A stretch of DNA of 58,877 nt from Elusimicrobia bacterium GWF2_62_30 (GCA_001799995.1 MGUK01000058.1:1-58877), one strand, 5' to 3'; shown: positions 18,918-27,973, numbered from the stretch's first letter. The notes: generated by a model not told the origin, from the sequence alone. A program made the numbers and translations.

Positions 18918-19832
18918 ATGTCGATATTGCTCAACAACAGGACGAAACTCATAGTTCACGGTTTTACCGGCGCCCAGGGCACCTTCCACGCCCAGCAGTG
19001 CATAGAATACGGCTCGAAGGTCGTGGGCGGGGTAACCCCCGGCAAAGGCGGCACTAAGCACCTGGGCCTCCCGGTCTTCAACACGGCCAAGGAAGCCGTA
19101 AAAGACACGGGGGCCAACGCCTCCCTTATCTTCGTCCCCCCGCCTTACGCGGCGGACTCCATCCTGGAAGCCGCCGACGCCGGCATCGAAGTGATCATCT
19201 GCATCACGGAAGGCATCCCCGTGATGGACATGGTGCGCGTGAAGAAGCGCCTTAACGCGCTGAACGCGGCGGGCCGCAAGGTCATCCTGGTGGGCCCCAA
19301 CTGCCCCGGCGTGATCACGCCCGGCGAATGCAAAGCCGGCATCATGCCCGGCTATATCCACAAAAAAGGCTCCGTGGGCGTGGTCTCGCGCTCCGGCACG
19401 CTCACCTATGAGGCGGTCTGGCAGGTGACCAGCCACGGCCTGGGCCAGTCCACCGTGGTGGGCATCGGCGGCGACCCGGTACAGGGCATGAACTTCGTGG
19501 ACACGCTGAAACTCTTCCAGGCCGACAAGCAGACCGAGGCCGTCATCATGATAGGCGAGATCGGCGGCTCGGCCGAAGAGGACGCGGCGCGCTACATAAA
19601 AGCGGAGATGACCAAGCCGGTGTTCTGCTTCGTGGCCGGCAAGACCGCCCCCCCCGGGCGGCGCATGGGCCACGCGGGCGCCATCGTGGAGGGCAACGCG
19701 GGGACGCACGTTTCCAAAGTGGAGGCCCTCAAAAAAGCCGGGGCCACCGTGGTGGACAACCTCTCGCTCATCGGGGAAGCCGTAGCCGCGAAGTTCAAGC
19801 CGAAAGCCAGGGCGAAAGCGGCGCGGAAATAG
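18918..19832 (+). CDS. sucD: Succinyl-CoA synthetase, alpha subunit
   Basis: This is the CoA-binding subunit carrying the phosphohistidine. Seen: 304 residues; a [13 protein letters not shown] CoA-binding Rossmann start; [23 protein letters not shown]; and the active-site His at residue 252 in [16 protein letters not shown] precedes the ATG. With sucC and the divergent korAB it forms a complete 2-oxoglutarate to succinate module. Followed by an imperfect inverted repeat. Confidence 0.97.
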   Translation: MSILLNNRTKLIVHGFTGAQGTFHAQQCIEYGSKVVGGVTPGKGGTKHLGLPVFNTAKEAVKDTGANASLIFVPPPYAADSILEAADAGIEVIICITEGIPVMDMVRVKKRLNALNAAGRKVILVGPNCPGVITPGECKAGIMPGYIHKKGSVGVVSRSGTLTYEAVWQVTSHGLGQSTVVGIGGDPVQGMNFVDTLKLFQADKQTEAVIMIGEIGGSAEEDAARYIKAEMTKPVFCFVAGKTAPPGRRMGHAGAIVEGNAGTHVSKVEALKKAGATVVDNLSLIGEAVAAKFKPKARAKAARK

Positions 19833-19844
19833 TAGAATAACCAT

Positions 19845-19920
19845 GATCGGGAATCGAGGATCGGGGATCATTTCCTGAAAGTCCCCGCTCCAAGATCCCG
19901 GATTCGTGATTCCCGATTTT
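19845..19920. repeat. Imperfect inverted repeat between sucD and corA
   Basis: Arms of about 25 bases (19845-19869 and 19893-19917), both built from ATCGGGAATC and GGGATC-type segments, pair with few mismatches, and TTTT follows. It could terminate sucCD transcription. It reaches within 7 bases of the corA ATG and includes the alternative GTG start at 19906. Confidence 0.6.
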
Positions 19921-19923
19921 AAA

Positions 19924-20850
19924 ATGATAAAAAGATACAACATTGAGGACCACCAGATAGTCCCCGTGGAAACGGAGACCCCGTCCATCTGGGTGGTTGT
20001 AAACCCCAGCGAGGACGAAAAAAAGTGGCTGGTGGAGAATTTCGCCCTGGACGAGCACAACTTCTCCTCCTCTTTCGACCCGGAAGAGCCCACCCGACTG
20101 GAGTTCGAACCCGATCATCTCGAGCTGATCTTCAAGCGCCCCAAGAACTATTCGTCCAAGGACCACTTCCTTTTCAAGGTGTCGTCCATGGGCCTGTTCC
20201 TTTTCAAGGACAAGCTCATCATCGCCCTGCCCGAAGACCTGAACGTGTTCTCCGGTAAATATTTCAAGCAGGTGAAGGGCATCCGCGAGATCTTCCTGAA
20301 GCTTCTTTTCCACGCCATCTTCCACTTCATGGAGCATCTCAAGGTCATCAACATGATCGCCGACGAGCTGGAGCAGAAGATCAACTCCTCCATGGAGAAC
20401 AAGAACCTCCTGAACCTGTTCACGCTGGAAAAGAGCCTGGTCTATTACCTCAACGCCACCAACGCCAACGCCTACGCCATAGAGCGCCTCAAGCACAACG
20501 CGGAGAAAATAGGTTTTTCCCCCCGCAGCCGGGAATTCCTCGACGATATCATTATCGAGAACAACCAGTGCATGCGCCAGTCCGAGATCTACTCCAGCAT
20601 CCTCGCCGGCCTGATGGACGCCCGGGCCTCCATCGTCAGCAACAACCTCAACGTGATGATGAAGAACCTCAACGCCGTGGTCATCGCCATAGCGGTACCC
20701 AGCTTCTTCGCCGGCGTGGGCGGCATGTCGGAGTTGGGCACCATCACGCGTATTTCCAACCCGCACCTGGCCTACCCCGCTTTCATACTTCTTATGGCCA
20801 CGATAGGCTTTTTCACCTACTGGGTCATTAAGCGTTTCGAAAGACATTAA
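19924..20850 (+). CDS. corA: CorA-family divalent cation transporter with GMS in place of GMN
   Basis: This is a CorA-type inner-membrane channel for Mg2+ or another divalent metal. Seen: about 308 residues; a soluble N-terminal domain; a long helical stalk (LNLFTLEKSLVYYLNATNAN onwards); and two C-terminal membrane helices (VVIAIAVPSFFAGVG and PAFILLMATIGFFTYWV). The signature loop after the first helix reads GGMSELG, so the near-invariant GMN is GMS here. That substitution may alter ion selectivity (inference). The start is uncertain: ATG at 19924 or GTG at 19906, and neither has a Shine-Dalgarno sequence because the site lies in a hairpin arm. Confidence 0.8.
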   Translation: MIKRYNIEDHQIVPVETETPSIWVVVNPSEDEKKWLVENFALDEHNFSSSFDPEEPTRLEFEPDHLELIFKRPKNYSSKDHFLFKVSSMGLFLFKDKLIIALPEDLNVFSGKYFKQVKGIREIFLKLLFHAIFHFMEHLKVINMIADELEQKINSSMENKNLLNLFTLEKSLVYYLNATNANAYAIERLKHNAEKIGFSPRSREFLDDIIIENNQCMRQSEIYSSILAGLMDARASIVSNNLNVMMKNLNAVVIAIAVPSFFAGVGGMSELGTITRISNPHLAYPAFILLMATIGFFTYWVIKRFERH

Positions 20851-20894
20851 ACGGCGGCATTTCCCCGTTCAGCCGTTCCTTGTTTATATATCCC

Positions 20895-22193
20895 ATGCCA
20901 AAAATTTTCATCGTTTCCCTTGGCTGCCCTAAGAACCTTTCCGACGCTGAGGTAATGGCCGGGGAACTGGCCGCGGCCGGCTGGGAACTGACCGGCGACG
21001 AGAAAGATGCCGACGCCGCCCTGATAAACACCTGCGCTTTCCTGGGCTCGGCCGTTAAGGAATCGGAAGCCGAGATAAACCGCCTGCTGGCCCTGAAGGC
21101 GCGCGGCAGGCTCTCCAAGGTCATGGTGACCGGCTGCCTGGTGGAGCGCGAAAGAGAGAACCTGGCCGCCCGTTTCCCCGGGCTGGACGCGGCCGTGGGC
21201 ATACACGCCCTGGCCGAAGCCGCCAAAGCCCTTGAGAACGACAGGATCATTATCCGCTCCGCCGGGGGGGCCATCTCCTCCCCGCGCCTGAAAGCCCGCC
21301 TTACCGCGGCGCACAGCGCCTACCTTAAGATCGCCGACGGCTGCGACAACCACTGCGCCTACTGCCTCATCCCGTCCATCCGCGGGCCCTTCCGCTCCAA
21401 GCCGCAGGAAGAGCTGCTGGAGGAAGCGCGGCGGCTGGCCGACAGCGGGGCCGTAGAGATCTCCCTGATAGCCCAGGACACCACTTCGTACGGCGCGGAC
21501 CTCTACGGCCGGCCGCGCATCGCGGAACTGCTGGCGGAACTGGTCAGGATAAAGTCCGTAAAGCGCTGGCGCCTGATGTACGTGTACCCCGAGCGCCTCA
21601 CCCCCAAACTGCTGGACGTGATGCGCCGCAATAAAAGCGTGGCGCGCTACCTGGACATGCCGCTGCAGCACGTTTCCGACCCGGTGCTCAAACGGATGAA
21701 CCGCACTTCCACCGGCCGGTCCATCAAAGCGAAACTCGCCCTGCTGCGCCGCCTGATGCCGGACATCGCGCTGCGCACCAATTTTATTATCGGTTTCCCG
21801 GGCGAGACCGAAAAAGATTTCAAGAAGCTCCTCTCCTTCGTGAAAGAGGCGCGGCTCGACAACGTCGGGGTCTTTAAGTATTCGCGCGAACCCGGCACCC
21901 CGGCGGCCGGCCTCCCGGACCAGGTCCCGGAGGCGGTAAAAGAGGAAAGGGCCGGGGCGCTCGTAAGCGCCCAGAGCGCCGTGGTGGATTCCCTCAACGC
22001 CTCCCTCAAAGGCAAAACGCTGCAGGTGCTGATGGATTCGCCGCGTTTCGGCCGGACCTACCGCGACGCGCCGGAAATAGACGGCTGCGTGGAAGTGGAC
22101 CCGGGAGCGAAACCCGCCCCCGCGGCGGGCCAGTTCGTGAAGGTAAAGATAACGGCGGCCTCCGGCTACATGCGCCGCGGAAAACTGCTTTAG
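20895..22193 (+). CDS. rimO: Ribosomal protein S12 methylthiotransferase
   Basis: RimO is a radical SAM enzyme that methylthiolates an Asp of ribosomal protein S12. Seen: 432 residues from the ATG at 20895; an N-terminal UPF0004 domain with cluster Cys in SLGCPKN (Cys11), NTCAFLGSA and TGCLVER; the radical SAM motif CDNHCAYC; and a C-terminal TRAM domain. The 'SLGCPKNLSDAE' and 'KIADGCDNHCAYCLIPSIRG' forms are diagnostic of RimO rather than MiaB. The start lacks a Shine-Dalgarno sequence and is preceded directly by TTTATATAT. Confidence 0.93.
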   Translation: MPKIFIVSLGCPKNLSDAEVMAGELAAAGWELTGDEKDADAALINTCAFLGSAVKESEAEINRLLALKARGRLSKVMVTGCLVERERENLAARFPGLDAAVGIHALAEAAKALENDRIIIRSAGGAISSPRLKARLTAAHSAYLKIADGCDNHCAYCLIPSIRGPFRSKPQEELLEEARRLADSGAVEISLIAQDTTSYGADLYGRPRIAELLAELVRIKSVKRWRLMYVYPERLTPKLLDVMRRNKSVARYLDMPLQHVSDPVLKRMNRTSTGRSIKAKLALLRRLMPDIALRTNFIIGFPGETEKDFKKLLSFVKEARLDNVGVFKYSREPGTPAAGLPDQVPEAVKEERAGALVSAQSAVVDSLNASLKGKTLQVLMDSPRFGRTYRDAPEIDGCVEVDPGAKPAPAAGQFVKVKITAASGYMRRGKLL

Positions 22194-22241
22194 CCGGCAG
22201 CTCGAAAACCCCGAACGCGCCGCGGTCCGCGCGGCGGGCCA

Positions 22242-22280
22242 GAAAAAAAGACGCCCGGTTTTTACGCCGGGCGCCTTTTC
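22242..22280. terminator. Bidirectional terminator after rimO
   Basis: Stem GCCCGG / CCGGGC flanked by A7 on the left and CCTTTTC on the right, between the convergent rimO and FlgO-like genes. Confidence 0.75.
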
Positions 22281-22294
22281 GTCAGCGGACCTCC

Positions 22295-23239
22295 TCAACG
22301 CGCGCCGCACTCCGAAAGGAATTCAGCCTCCTCCCCCCTCAGTTTCTCCAGTTTCCCCAGCTGCGCGGCGCCGGGGGGCGCCGCCGAGGCGTCCTTGTAG
22401 TATTCAGCCAGCAGCCTGTAGAAATCCGCCTTAACCCCAAGATCGCGTATCTCGCTGCCGGGCCTGGCGCCCAAGGCCACCCCGCCGGGCTCTTTCATTT
22501 TGGCCGCCCAGTACCGGGCCTTCGCGTCGACCAGCACTTCGTTGCGCCAGGCGAGCCGGGCGCTCCTGCCCGCGCAGGTCCTGTCGCCCGCGCCGGCGAC
22601 AGCGTCCCGCAGGTCTGAAGGCCGCCCGGCCGCTACCGCGGCCCGGGCCTTGGGCAGGTCCGGCACCAGTATCCCGGGCAGCTCGGCCGTAAGGAGATAC
22701 ACCCCTCCCGACGGAGCGGACACCCCGGGCCCGGCGCCCGCCTCCACCTCTGACCGTTCACGGGCAAGTTCCGTTTCAGCGGAAAAGAGGACGTTACCTT
22801 TCCTGGCGTCCAGCAGCCTCACCAGCACTTTCGACTTTCCCCCGGCGCCGTATACTATCCCCGAGACCACCGCGTCCACCGACATCAGCTCACGGCGCAG
22901 CGCTTCCCGGTAGGGGGAAGCGGAAGAGGAAGAAAGGCGGACCTCCCGCAGCAGCCGTTTTACATGATCGCGGTCCGCCACCTCCCCGATCCCGGAACCC
23001 GCCAGCGACGCGCTCAGGCGCCTTGAGATATAGTCGGCCTCCGCGGCCCCCGCGCCGGAGCCCGCGGAGAAATCCGCGACCACGATCCTTTTTATCCCGC
23101 TGTTTTTGGCGTAGCCGGAGATGCCTGATGAAAGCGCGGAATACGCCCCCGCGTCGGCGGGGGTACCGCCCGCGGCTGAGACGGCCACGCTCACGATGGC
23201 CGCGGCCGCTATTGAAATTTTGACCCACACATTCACCAT
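22295..23239 (-). CDS. FlgO-like exported protein
   Basis: This is a 314-residue protein with an N-terminal hydrophobic signal/anchor (VKISIAAAAIVSVAVSAAGG) and a FlgO/CsgG-like alpha-beta domain: IKRIVVADFSAGSG, EADYISRRLSASLAGSGIGEVADRDHVKRLLREV, DAVVSGIVYGAGGKSKVLVRLLDARKGNVLFSAE. Such domains occur in outer-membrane or periplasmic proteins linked to flagella, curli or general envelope assembly. The C-terminal 130 residues are Ala/Gly/Arg-rich and helical and not assigned. A second, shorter member is at 39026-39631. No flagellar or curli genes are nearby, so the role is unknown. Confidence 0.65.
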   Translation of the reverse strand: MVNVWVKISIAAAAIVSVAVSAAGGTPADAGAYSALSSGISGYAKNSGIKRIVVADFSAGSGAGAAEADYISRRLSASLAGSGIGEVADRDHVKRLLREVRLSSSSASPYREALRRELMSVDAVVSGIVYGAGGKSKVLVRLLDARKGNVLFSAETELARERSEVEAGAGPGVSAPSGGVYLLTAELPGILVPDLPKARAAVAAGRPSDLRDAVAGAGDRTCAGRSARLAWRNEVLVDAKARYWAAKMKEPGGVALGARPGSEIRDLGVKADFYRLLAEYYKDASAAPPGAAQLGKLEKLRGEEAEFLSECGAR

Positions 23240-23365
23240 AACGCCGCCTCTCGCTCAGGTACTTCTTGGTACTGCTCATAGTGTACCTCCGCCGGCCCCG
23301 GCCCGCCATTGGCCCGTTCCACCTCCCCTTGACTTTATTCCACCAGGCCGCGCCGGCCCCAGAAC

Positions 23366-23388
23366 AAAAAGCCCGGGAGAACCCGGGC
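23366..23388 (-). terminator. Terminator after the zincin gene
   Basis: On the minus strand GCCCGGGT-TCT-CCCGGGC is followed by TTTTTGTT, 28 bases after the stop at 23417. The rest of the 177-base gap 23240-23416 holds the start region of the FlgO-like gene. Confidence 0.75.
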
Positions 23389-23416
23389 AGGCGCGACGCG
23401 AGCTGATCTTCCCCCT

Positions 23417-23773
23417 CTAATACAGGCCCTTTTGGCGAAGTTCGGCGTCGGTTATGCCGAAGTGATGGGCTATCTCGTGCATGACCACGTCCCTGATGCG
23501 CGCCTCCAGCTCTTCAGGAGCGGAGCAGGAGGCTTCAAGGTTCTTGCGGAAAAGCGTTATCTTGTCGGGCATAGCCCCGCTATAGTGAGCGGTTCTGTCC
23601 GTGAGCGGCACCCCTTCGTAAAGCCCCAGCAGCCCGGGGCCGAAACGGCCGCGCTGCTGCGCGGTCGGGACGTCGGTCACCAGCACCACCACGTTCTCCA
23701 TCCTGTCCCTGAAGGAACGGGGCAGGCGCCTTATGGCTTTAGCAGCGTGTTTTTCGAATTCGGTCTGTGTCAT
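23417..23773 (-). CDS. Zincin-like metallopeptidase family protein (PF06262 type)
   Basis: This is a small putative zinc metallopeptidase of 118 residues, the usual length of this family. Seen: the HExxHxxGxxD signature at residues 99-109 (H99, E100, H103, G106, D109), preceded by the conserved PDKITLFRKNLE strand and the LGLYEGVPLTDR segment. It lacks a signal peptide, so it is cytoplasmic. The physiological substrate of the family is not known. It precedes the EamA half-transporter by 37 bases in the minus-strand direction. Confidence 0.8.
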   Translation of the reverse strand: MTQTEFEKHAAKAIRRLPRSFRDRMENVVVLVTDVPTAQQRGRFGPGLLGLYEGVPLTDRTAHYSGAMPDKITLFRKNLEASCSAPEELEARIRDVVMHEIAHHFGITDAELRQKGLY

Positions 23774-23810
23774 CGGTCGTGCAGGTGAGCGGCCGCCGGA
23801 GCGCGGCGAG

Positions 23811-24239
23811 TTATTTAGAGATGAAATATATGCCGCCGGACACCAGCAGCGTGCCCAACAGCTTATAAGGGGTAATGTTATCCCCGAGGAACAGCACGGC
23901 CATAACGAAGGTGACGAACGGGTAGGTGGAGGTCAGCGGCACTATCCGGCTCGCCTCCCCTCCGGAAAGGGCCTTCAGGTAGAAGAACACGCCGCCCATG
24001 GAGACCAGCACGCTGGCCATGACGAGAAGGGGCCCGAGCTTGTCCGAGCCCAGCAGTGCCTGCTTGGTGGGCAGGTATTTCCACAGCGCCAGCGGAATAA
24101 AGATGATGACCATGAACAGGGTTCGTACGTAAAAAGCCCCGGTAGGGTCCATATGCTTGAGGCTGGCCTTGTCAAAAAACGCGCCCAGGCCCCAGCAGAC
24201 TACGGTGAGGAGAAGGAAGATTATAGTTGAGATAGCCAT
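23811..24239 (-). CDS. EamA-domain half transporter (single repeat, about 5 TM)
   Basis: This is a 142-residue membrane protein consisting of one EamA domain instead of the usual two. Seen: about five hydrophobic helices, with WGLGAFFDKASLKHMDPTGAFYVRT at the start and GGEASRIVPLTSTYPFVTFVMAVLFLGD near the end, typical of the 'bacterial/archaeal transporter family' single-domain EamA proteins. It presumably works as a homodimer like EmrE (inference from family). Substrate unknown. Confidence 0.8.
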   Translation of the reverse strand: MAISTIIFLLLTVVCWGLGAFFDKASLKHMDPTGAFYVRTLFMVIIFIPLALWKYLPTKQALLGSDKLGPLLVMASVLVSMGGVFFYLKALSGGEASRIVPLTSTYPFVTFVMAVLFLGDNITPYKLLGTLLVSGGIYFISK

Positions 24240-24294
24240 ATAGATACTGCGGGTCCGGGCGGGAGCCTTAGCGCTCTTATACCGCGGCGGCCGG

Positions 24295-25494
24295 TTACGG
24301 CGGGGGCAGCGGCCCCGGCAGCTCCGAGGCGGAGAAAGGCTTTTTTATATATTTATCTATGGAGTCGGAAAAACCCCAGGTATCCTTGTAGGTCCTGGCT
24401 TCGCGGTAAGCCTCGATGGCTTTTTCCCGCATGCCTTTCAGGTCATAGACGTTGCCGAGCCTGACTATGGCCCACACGCCCCAGCGCGCCGGGTGCAGCG
24501 CCGGGTCGTCCTTGAGCGTGGCGGCGGCTTTCGCAAAATAGTCGCCAGCCTCGTCGTATTTCTTCTCCACCATGTAGGTGGTGCCTATCGCGGTAAGCAC
24601 GCGCGGGAGATAGCGCTTGCGGTAGGCCGGTTTGCCTTCGTTAACGGATCTGAGATATTCCAGGGACTCCTTGCGGGATTCGTCGTATTTTTTGTCCTCG
24701 TAAAGCGAGACTATCTCCACGAAATGCATCTGCGCGTGCGACGGGAATTCGGCGCGCAGTTCGCGCGACCACTTCACGGCGATGTCGGTCCTGGCGTATT
24801 TGCTGCCGGGCTGGGTGTAGATCTCGATAAGAAGGAGTTTCGCCCCGAGGGCATTGTAGAACCCCTTCTCCTTGCACAGGTTAAGGTACTCGAGCCCCTT
24901 TACCGGGTCGCCGCCCATCAGCAGCTTGGCGAAGAACTTTATCACGCCGGGCAGGGTGCCCGCGTAGTACTCGTACATCCCGATGCCCAGGTACGCGTCG
25001 TACAGCTCGGGGTCTATCTTGGCGGCTTTCTTCGTGTTGGAGATAGCCTTCTTGCCGTCGAAATAAGCTTTGAACCAGCGGTGCTGCTGCAGCGCCAGGC
25101 GCGCGCGCAGGCCGTAGATGCCGCCTACCGCCAGGTAGGCGTTGGCGTCGCCCGGGTGTTTCTTTATCCACTTAAGGCCGACGTCCACGGCCTTGTCGGT
25201 GAGGGCGGAGTACTCCTCCTCCAGTTTCGGGTCGGATTCGTCCTCCAGGTATTCCAGGTGCGCCCACTTGGCCATGGCTATGCCGAAGATCGGGAAGGGG
25301 TGCTCCGGGTATTTCTGCCGGGCCAGGTTGAAATTCTTCTCCGCCTCGGCGAGGTCCACGGCGTAGATGCCGTCTATGCCTTTTTTCGCCAGGGTGCGCA
25401 GTTCCTCCGGGAGCGGTTCGTATTTAGGAGCGGCGGCGGCGGGAGCGGCGAGAAAACAGAAAGAAAGAGCGGCCAGGCGGAGAATGTTCTTCAT
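24295..25494 (-). CDS. Exported TPR-repeat protein
   Basis: This is a 399-residue periplasmic tetratricopeptide protein with a signal peptide (MKNILRLAALSFCFLAAPAAA). Helical pairs run through most of the length: AEAEKNFNLARQKYPEHP, DAYLGIGMYEYYAGTLPG, EKGFYNALGAKLLLIEIY, KYDEAGDYFAKAAATL, and a last one near EKAIEAYREARTYKDTWG. The GIDGIYAVDLAEAEKNF start resembles TTC39/IML2-like TPR proteins. It is probably a scaffold for an envelope complex; partners are not evident. Its ATG overlaps the serS stop by 4 bases, so it is translated from the serS message. Confidence 0.75.
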   Translation of the reverse strand: MKNILRLAALSFCFLAAPAAAAPKYEPLPEELRTLAKKGIDGIYAVDLAEAEKNFNLARQKYPEHPFPIFGIAMAKWAHLEYLEDESDPKLEEEYSALTDKAVDVGLKWIKKHPGDANAYLAVGGIYGLRARLALQQHRWFKAYFDGKKAISNTKKAAKIDPELYDAYLGIGMYEYYAGTLPGVIKFFAKLLMGGDPVKGLEYLNLCKEKGFYNALGAKLLLIEIYTQPGSKYARTDIAVKWSRELRAEFPSHAQMHFVEIVSLYEDKKYDESRKESLEYLRSVNEGKPAYRKRYLPRVLTAIGTTYMVEKKYDEAGDYFAKAAATLKDDPALHPARWGVWAIVRLGNVYDLKGMREKAIEAYREARTYKDTWGFSDSIDKYIKKPFSASELPGPLPPP

Positions 25495-26756
25495 GCCAGT
25501 TTATCCGTACCGAGGTATTTGCGCAGCGCTTCCGGCACGGCTACGGTGCCGTCGGCCCGCTGGAACTGCTCGAGTATGGCCGGGAACAGCCGGCTGGTGG
25601 CCAGGCAGGAGCCGTTGAGGGTGTGGAGGAATTCGTTCTTGCCGGTGGCCGCGCGCTTGAAGCGCATCGCGCCGCGCCGGGCCTGGTAGTCGTTGGCGCT
25701 GGAAACGGAGCTGACCTCTTTGTAGGCGTTCATGCTCGGGATCCAGACCTCGATATCGCAGGTCCTCGCCATGGAGGCGCTGCAGTCCCTGGCGGCGAGC
25801 TTCACCGCCCTGTAGTGCAGGCCCAGCTGCTGCATGACGCCTTCCACCGCGGCCACCATGCTTTCGAAAGCGGCCGGGGAATCCTCGGGGCGGGTGAACT
25901 GGATCAGCTCCACCTTGTTGAACTGGTGGCCGCGTATCATGCCCCGCTCATTGGAGCCGTAGCCGCCGGCCTCCTTCCTGTAGCAGGGCGTATAGGCGAA
26001 ATATTTCTTAGGGAGCTCGTCCTCTTTCAGGACCTCGTCCCGGTGCAGGCTTATCAGCGCGGTCTCGGCGGTGGGCAGCAGGAACCGGGGCTTGTCGCCC
26101 TCTCCTGCCAGCAAAAAAACGTCGTCCTTGAACTTTGGGAACTGCCCGGCGGTATAGCCGCACTCGTAATTAAGGATATGCGGCGGCAGCGTGAAGGAAT
26201 AGCCGGCCGCGAGATGCGTTTCCACGAAGAAGTTCATCAGCGCCCATTCGAGCCTGGCGCCCAGGTCACGGTACAGCCAGAAACCGGTGCCGCCGAGCTT
26301 GGTCCCGCGCTCGTAATCTATCAGCCCGAGGCTTTTGCAGAGATCCAGGTGGTTCTTGAACTCGAAGCCGAAATCCGGCTTGGCGCCCCACTCGCGCAGC
26401 ACGGCGTTGTTCTCTTTGCCGCCGGCGACTACGTCCTCGGCGGGCAGGTTGGGAAACCCCTCCATCAGCACGGAGAGCTCCGCCTCCAGGGCCGCCACCC
26501 CGGCGTCCAGCGTCTTTACCTTCGCCGAGATCTCTTTCATTTCCGCGAACAGGGCCTGCTGCGCTTCCTTGTCCTGGCCCTTCACGCCGGCTGACACGGT
26601 GTTCTTGCGCATCTTCAGGCTGTCGGCTTCCACTATGAGCTCCCGCCGTTTGCGGTCAAGCTCGAGCACGGGCCCGAGATCCACGGAATCCATCCTTTTG
26701 AGCAGCGCTTTCTTTACTTTTTCCGCGTCGGTCCTGATAAGGTTTATATCCAGCAT
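25491..26756 (-). CDS. serS: Seryl-tRNA synthetase
   Basis: This is a class II aminoacyl-tRNA synthetase that charges tRNA-Ser. Seen: 421 residues; an N-terminal coiled-coil tRNA-binding arm (about 25-105); motif 2 in the FAYTPCYRKEAGGYG...GMIRGHQFNKVEL stretch; CDIEVWIPSMNAYKEVSSVSSANDYQARR; and motif 3 around LNGSCLATSRLFPAILE. The motif 3 Cys/Ser variant (usual TGSGLAVGR) is slightly unusual but the rest is canonical. It sits in a run with an upstream exported protein gene (18 bases) and the TPR gene (overlap). Confidence 0.95.
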   Translation of the reverse strand: MLDINLIRTDAEKVKKALLKRMDSVDLGPVLELDRKRRELIVEADSLKMRKNTVSAGVKGQDKEAQQALFAEMKEISAKVKTLDAGVAALEAELSVLMEGFPNLPAEDVVAGGKENNAVLREWGAKPDFGFEFKNHLDLCKSLGLIDYERGTKLGGTGFWLYRDLGARLEWALMNFFVETHLAAGYSFTLPPHILNYECGYTAGQFPKFKDDVFLLAGEGDKPRFLLPTAETALISLHRDEVLKEDELPKKYFAYTPCYRKEAGGYGSNERGMIRGHQFNKVELIQFTRPEDSPAAFESMVAAVEGVMQQLGLHYRAVKLAARDCSASMARTCDIEVWIPSMNAYKEVSSVSSANDYQARRGAMRFKRAATGKNEFLHTLNGSCLATSRLFPAILEQFQRADGTVAVPEALRKYLGTDKLA

Positions 26757-26774
26757 TTACGGTGCTCCGGTGCC

Positions 26775-27314
26775 TTAAGGCTTGAGTATCTCTATCTGCG
26801 TCTCTTTCATCAGCGCGGCGGGCTCGTCGCCATGGCGGGGGCTGAGCATGATCTCCATTTTAAGCGCGGTAGCCGAGTAGCCGCTGCCGCGGAGCTTGCG
26901 CAGCTGCCCCTGGAGCTCGAAATTTATTATGCGGGCCACGCGCTCCGCTTTCGCCTTTACGCCGGTGACGCGGACCTCTTCGACGTAATACGGCACGCTC
27001 CAGAAAGCCTTCTCCTGGGGATCGTCCTTTTTCAGGAGGCGCAGGCGCAGGGAATAGCGCAGCACCAGCCCCTCCGCGTTCTTGGCGGAATTATTGCGCA
27101 GCGTGACCAGCACCAGCAGGCGGTCGGTGAATTTAGCGGCGGGATCCACGCGGAGCTCCGTCAGCGGCGCGAAGGGCAGGCGGTTTTTCCCCTGCAGCCT
27201 TGAAACTTCCCAGTCCGTCTTAAGTATTTCGGTCTGCGCGGCCGCCGGGCCGGCGCTGAGCGCCGCCAACGCAAGAACAAAGGCCGTTCCAACTACGGAA
27301 AATATTTTTTTCAT
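26775..27314 (-). CDS. Exported hypothetical protein
   Basis: This is an unrecognised 179-residue protein from the ATG at 27314. It has a clear signal peptide (MKKIFSVVGTAFVLALAALSAGPAAAQ) and a beta-rich body (EILKTDWEVSRLQGKNRLPFA, DRLLVLVTLRNNSAKNAEGLVLRYSLRLRLL, YYVEEVRVTGVKAKAERVARIINFEL). The 'TLRNNSAKNAEGLVLRYSLRLRL' pattern resembles an immunoglobulin-like FxLyD-type sandwich. An upstream in-frame ATG at 27377 would bury the signal peptide, so it is rejected. The gene lies between the CheC-like gene and serS. No function proposed. Confidence 0.6.
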   Translation of the reverse strand: MKKIFSVVGTAFVLALAALSAGPAAAQTEILKTDWEVSRLQGKNRLPFAPLTELRVDPAAKFTDRLLVLVTLRNNSAKNAEGLVLRYSLRLRLLKKDDPQEKAFWSVPYYVEEVRVTGVKAKAERVARIINFELQGQLRKLRGSGYSATALKMEIMLSPRHGDEPAALMKETQIEILKP

Positions 27315-27373
27315 GCTTTGAAGCCTCACATTTGTATCAGAATGGCCGCCGCGGGCGCATAGCGCGGCCGCGG

Positions 27374-27973
27374 TCACTGCGTTTTATCGGCGTCGGCAAG
27401 GGCCCGTTCGAGATTTTCCGGTATCACCGCTATCACTTCGCTGCGCGTCGCCGCGTTGTCGCAGATGAGATCGAGCGTAACGGTAGCCACGCTGTGAAGC
27501 TGGGCCGGGTCCAGCGAGGTCCACAGCGCTTCCAGCAGGTACTGCGGCTCGCCCTGCACGCACTTGGGGGCGGCCGGCAGGAAGCTGCGGCCGAGCGCGT
27601 TCGAAAGGGCGCTGAGAAAAGCGTTAAGAATGATGTTGCCGAGCTCGGAAAGCAGGAGTTCCTGCGCCTGGTTGAGCACCGGCAGCTTGGAGAAGGAGGC
27701 GCCCAGGAAGCCGCGGGAAATTATCTCTATATCCTGCGGCCGGAACATCACCATCGACGTGAACGGGTACTCGCCGCGGACCTCGAAATAGACCGCCGCC
27801 CCGTTGCCCATGTGGGCAGCCTGGCTTTCCAGCGCGCCGCCCATCGTGCAGCGGGACACGCCCACGCCGGCCACGCTCCATTTCCCCGCGGAGATGCGCG
27901 ACAGCTTAGCCGCGCACTTTTCCATGCTGGCCGCGGTTATCCGCTCTAGTATGCGGCTGGTCTTAAGATCCAT
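27374..27973 (-). CDS. CheC/CheX-like chemotaxis phosphatase family protein
   Basis: This is a 199-residue CheC-like protein, a family that dephosphorylates CheY~P. Seen: LLLSELGNIILNAFLSALSNALG carrying the ExxN catalytic pair (E-L-G-N) with Pro further along, as in CheC/CheX; MVMFRPQDIEIISRGFLG; and a second, degenerate half. It is translationally adjacent to a CheY-like response regulator (the TGA of cheY abuts this ATG). The pair is orphaned: no CheA, CheW or receptor gene is in the window. The likely role is resetting the neighbouring regulator. Confidence 0.7.
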   Translation of the reverse strand: MDLKTSRILERITAASMEKCAAKLSRISAGKWSVAGVGVSRCTMGGALESQAAHMGNGAAVYFEVRGEYPFTSMVMFRPQDIEIISRGFLGASFSKLPVLNQAQELLLSELGNIILNAFLSALSNALGRSFLPAAPKCVQGEPQYLLEALWTSLDPAQLHSVATVTLDLICDNAATRSEVIAVIPENLERALADADKTQ

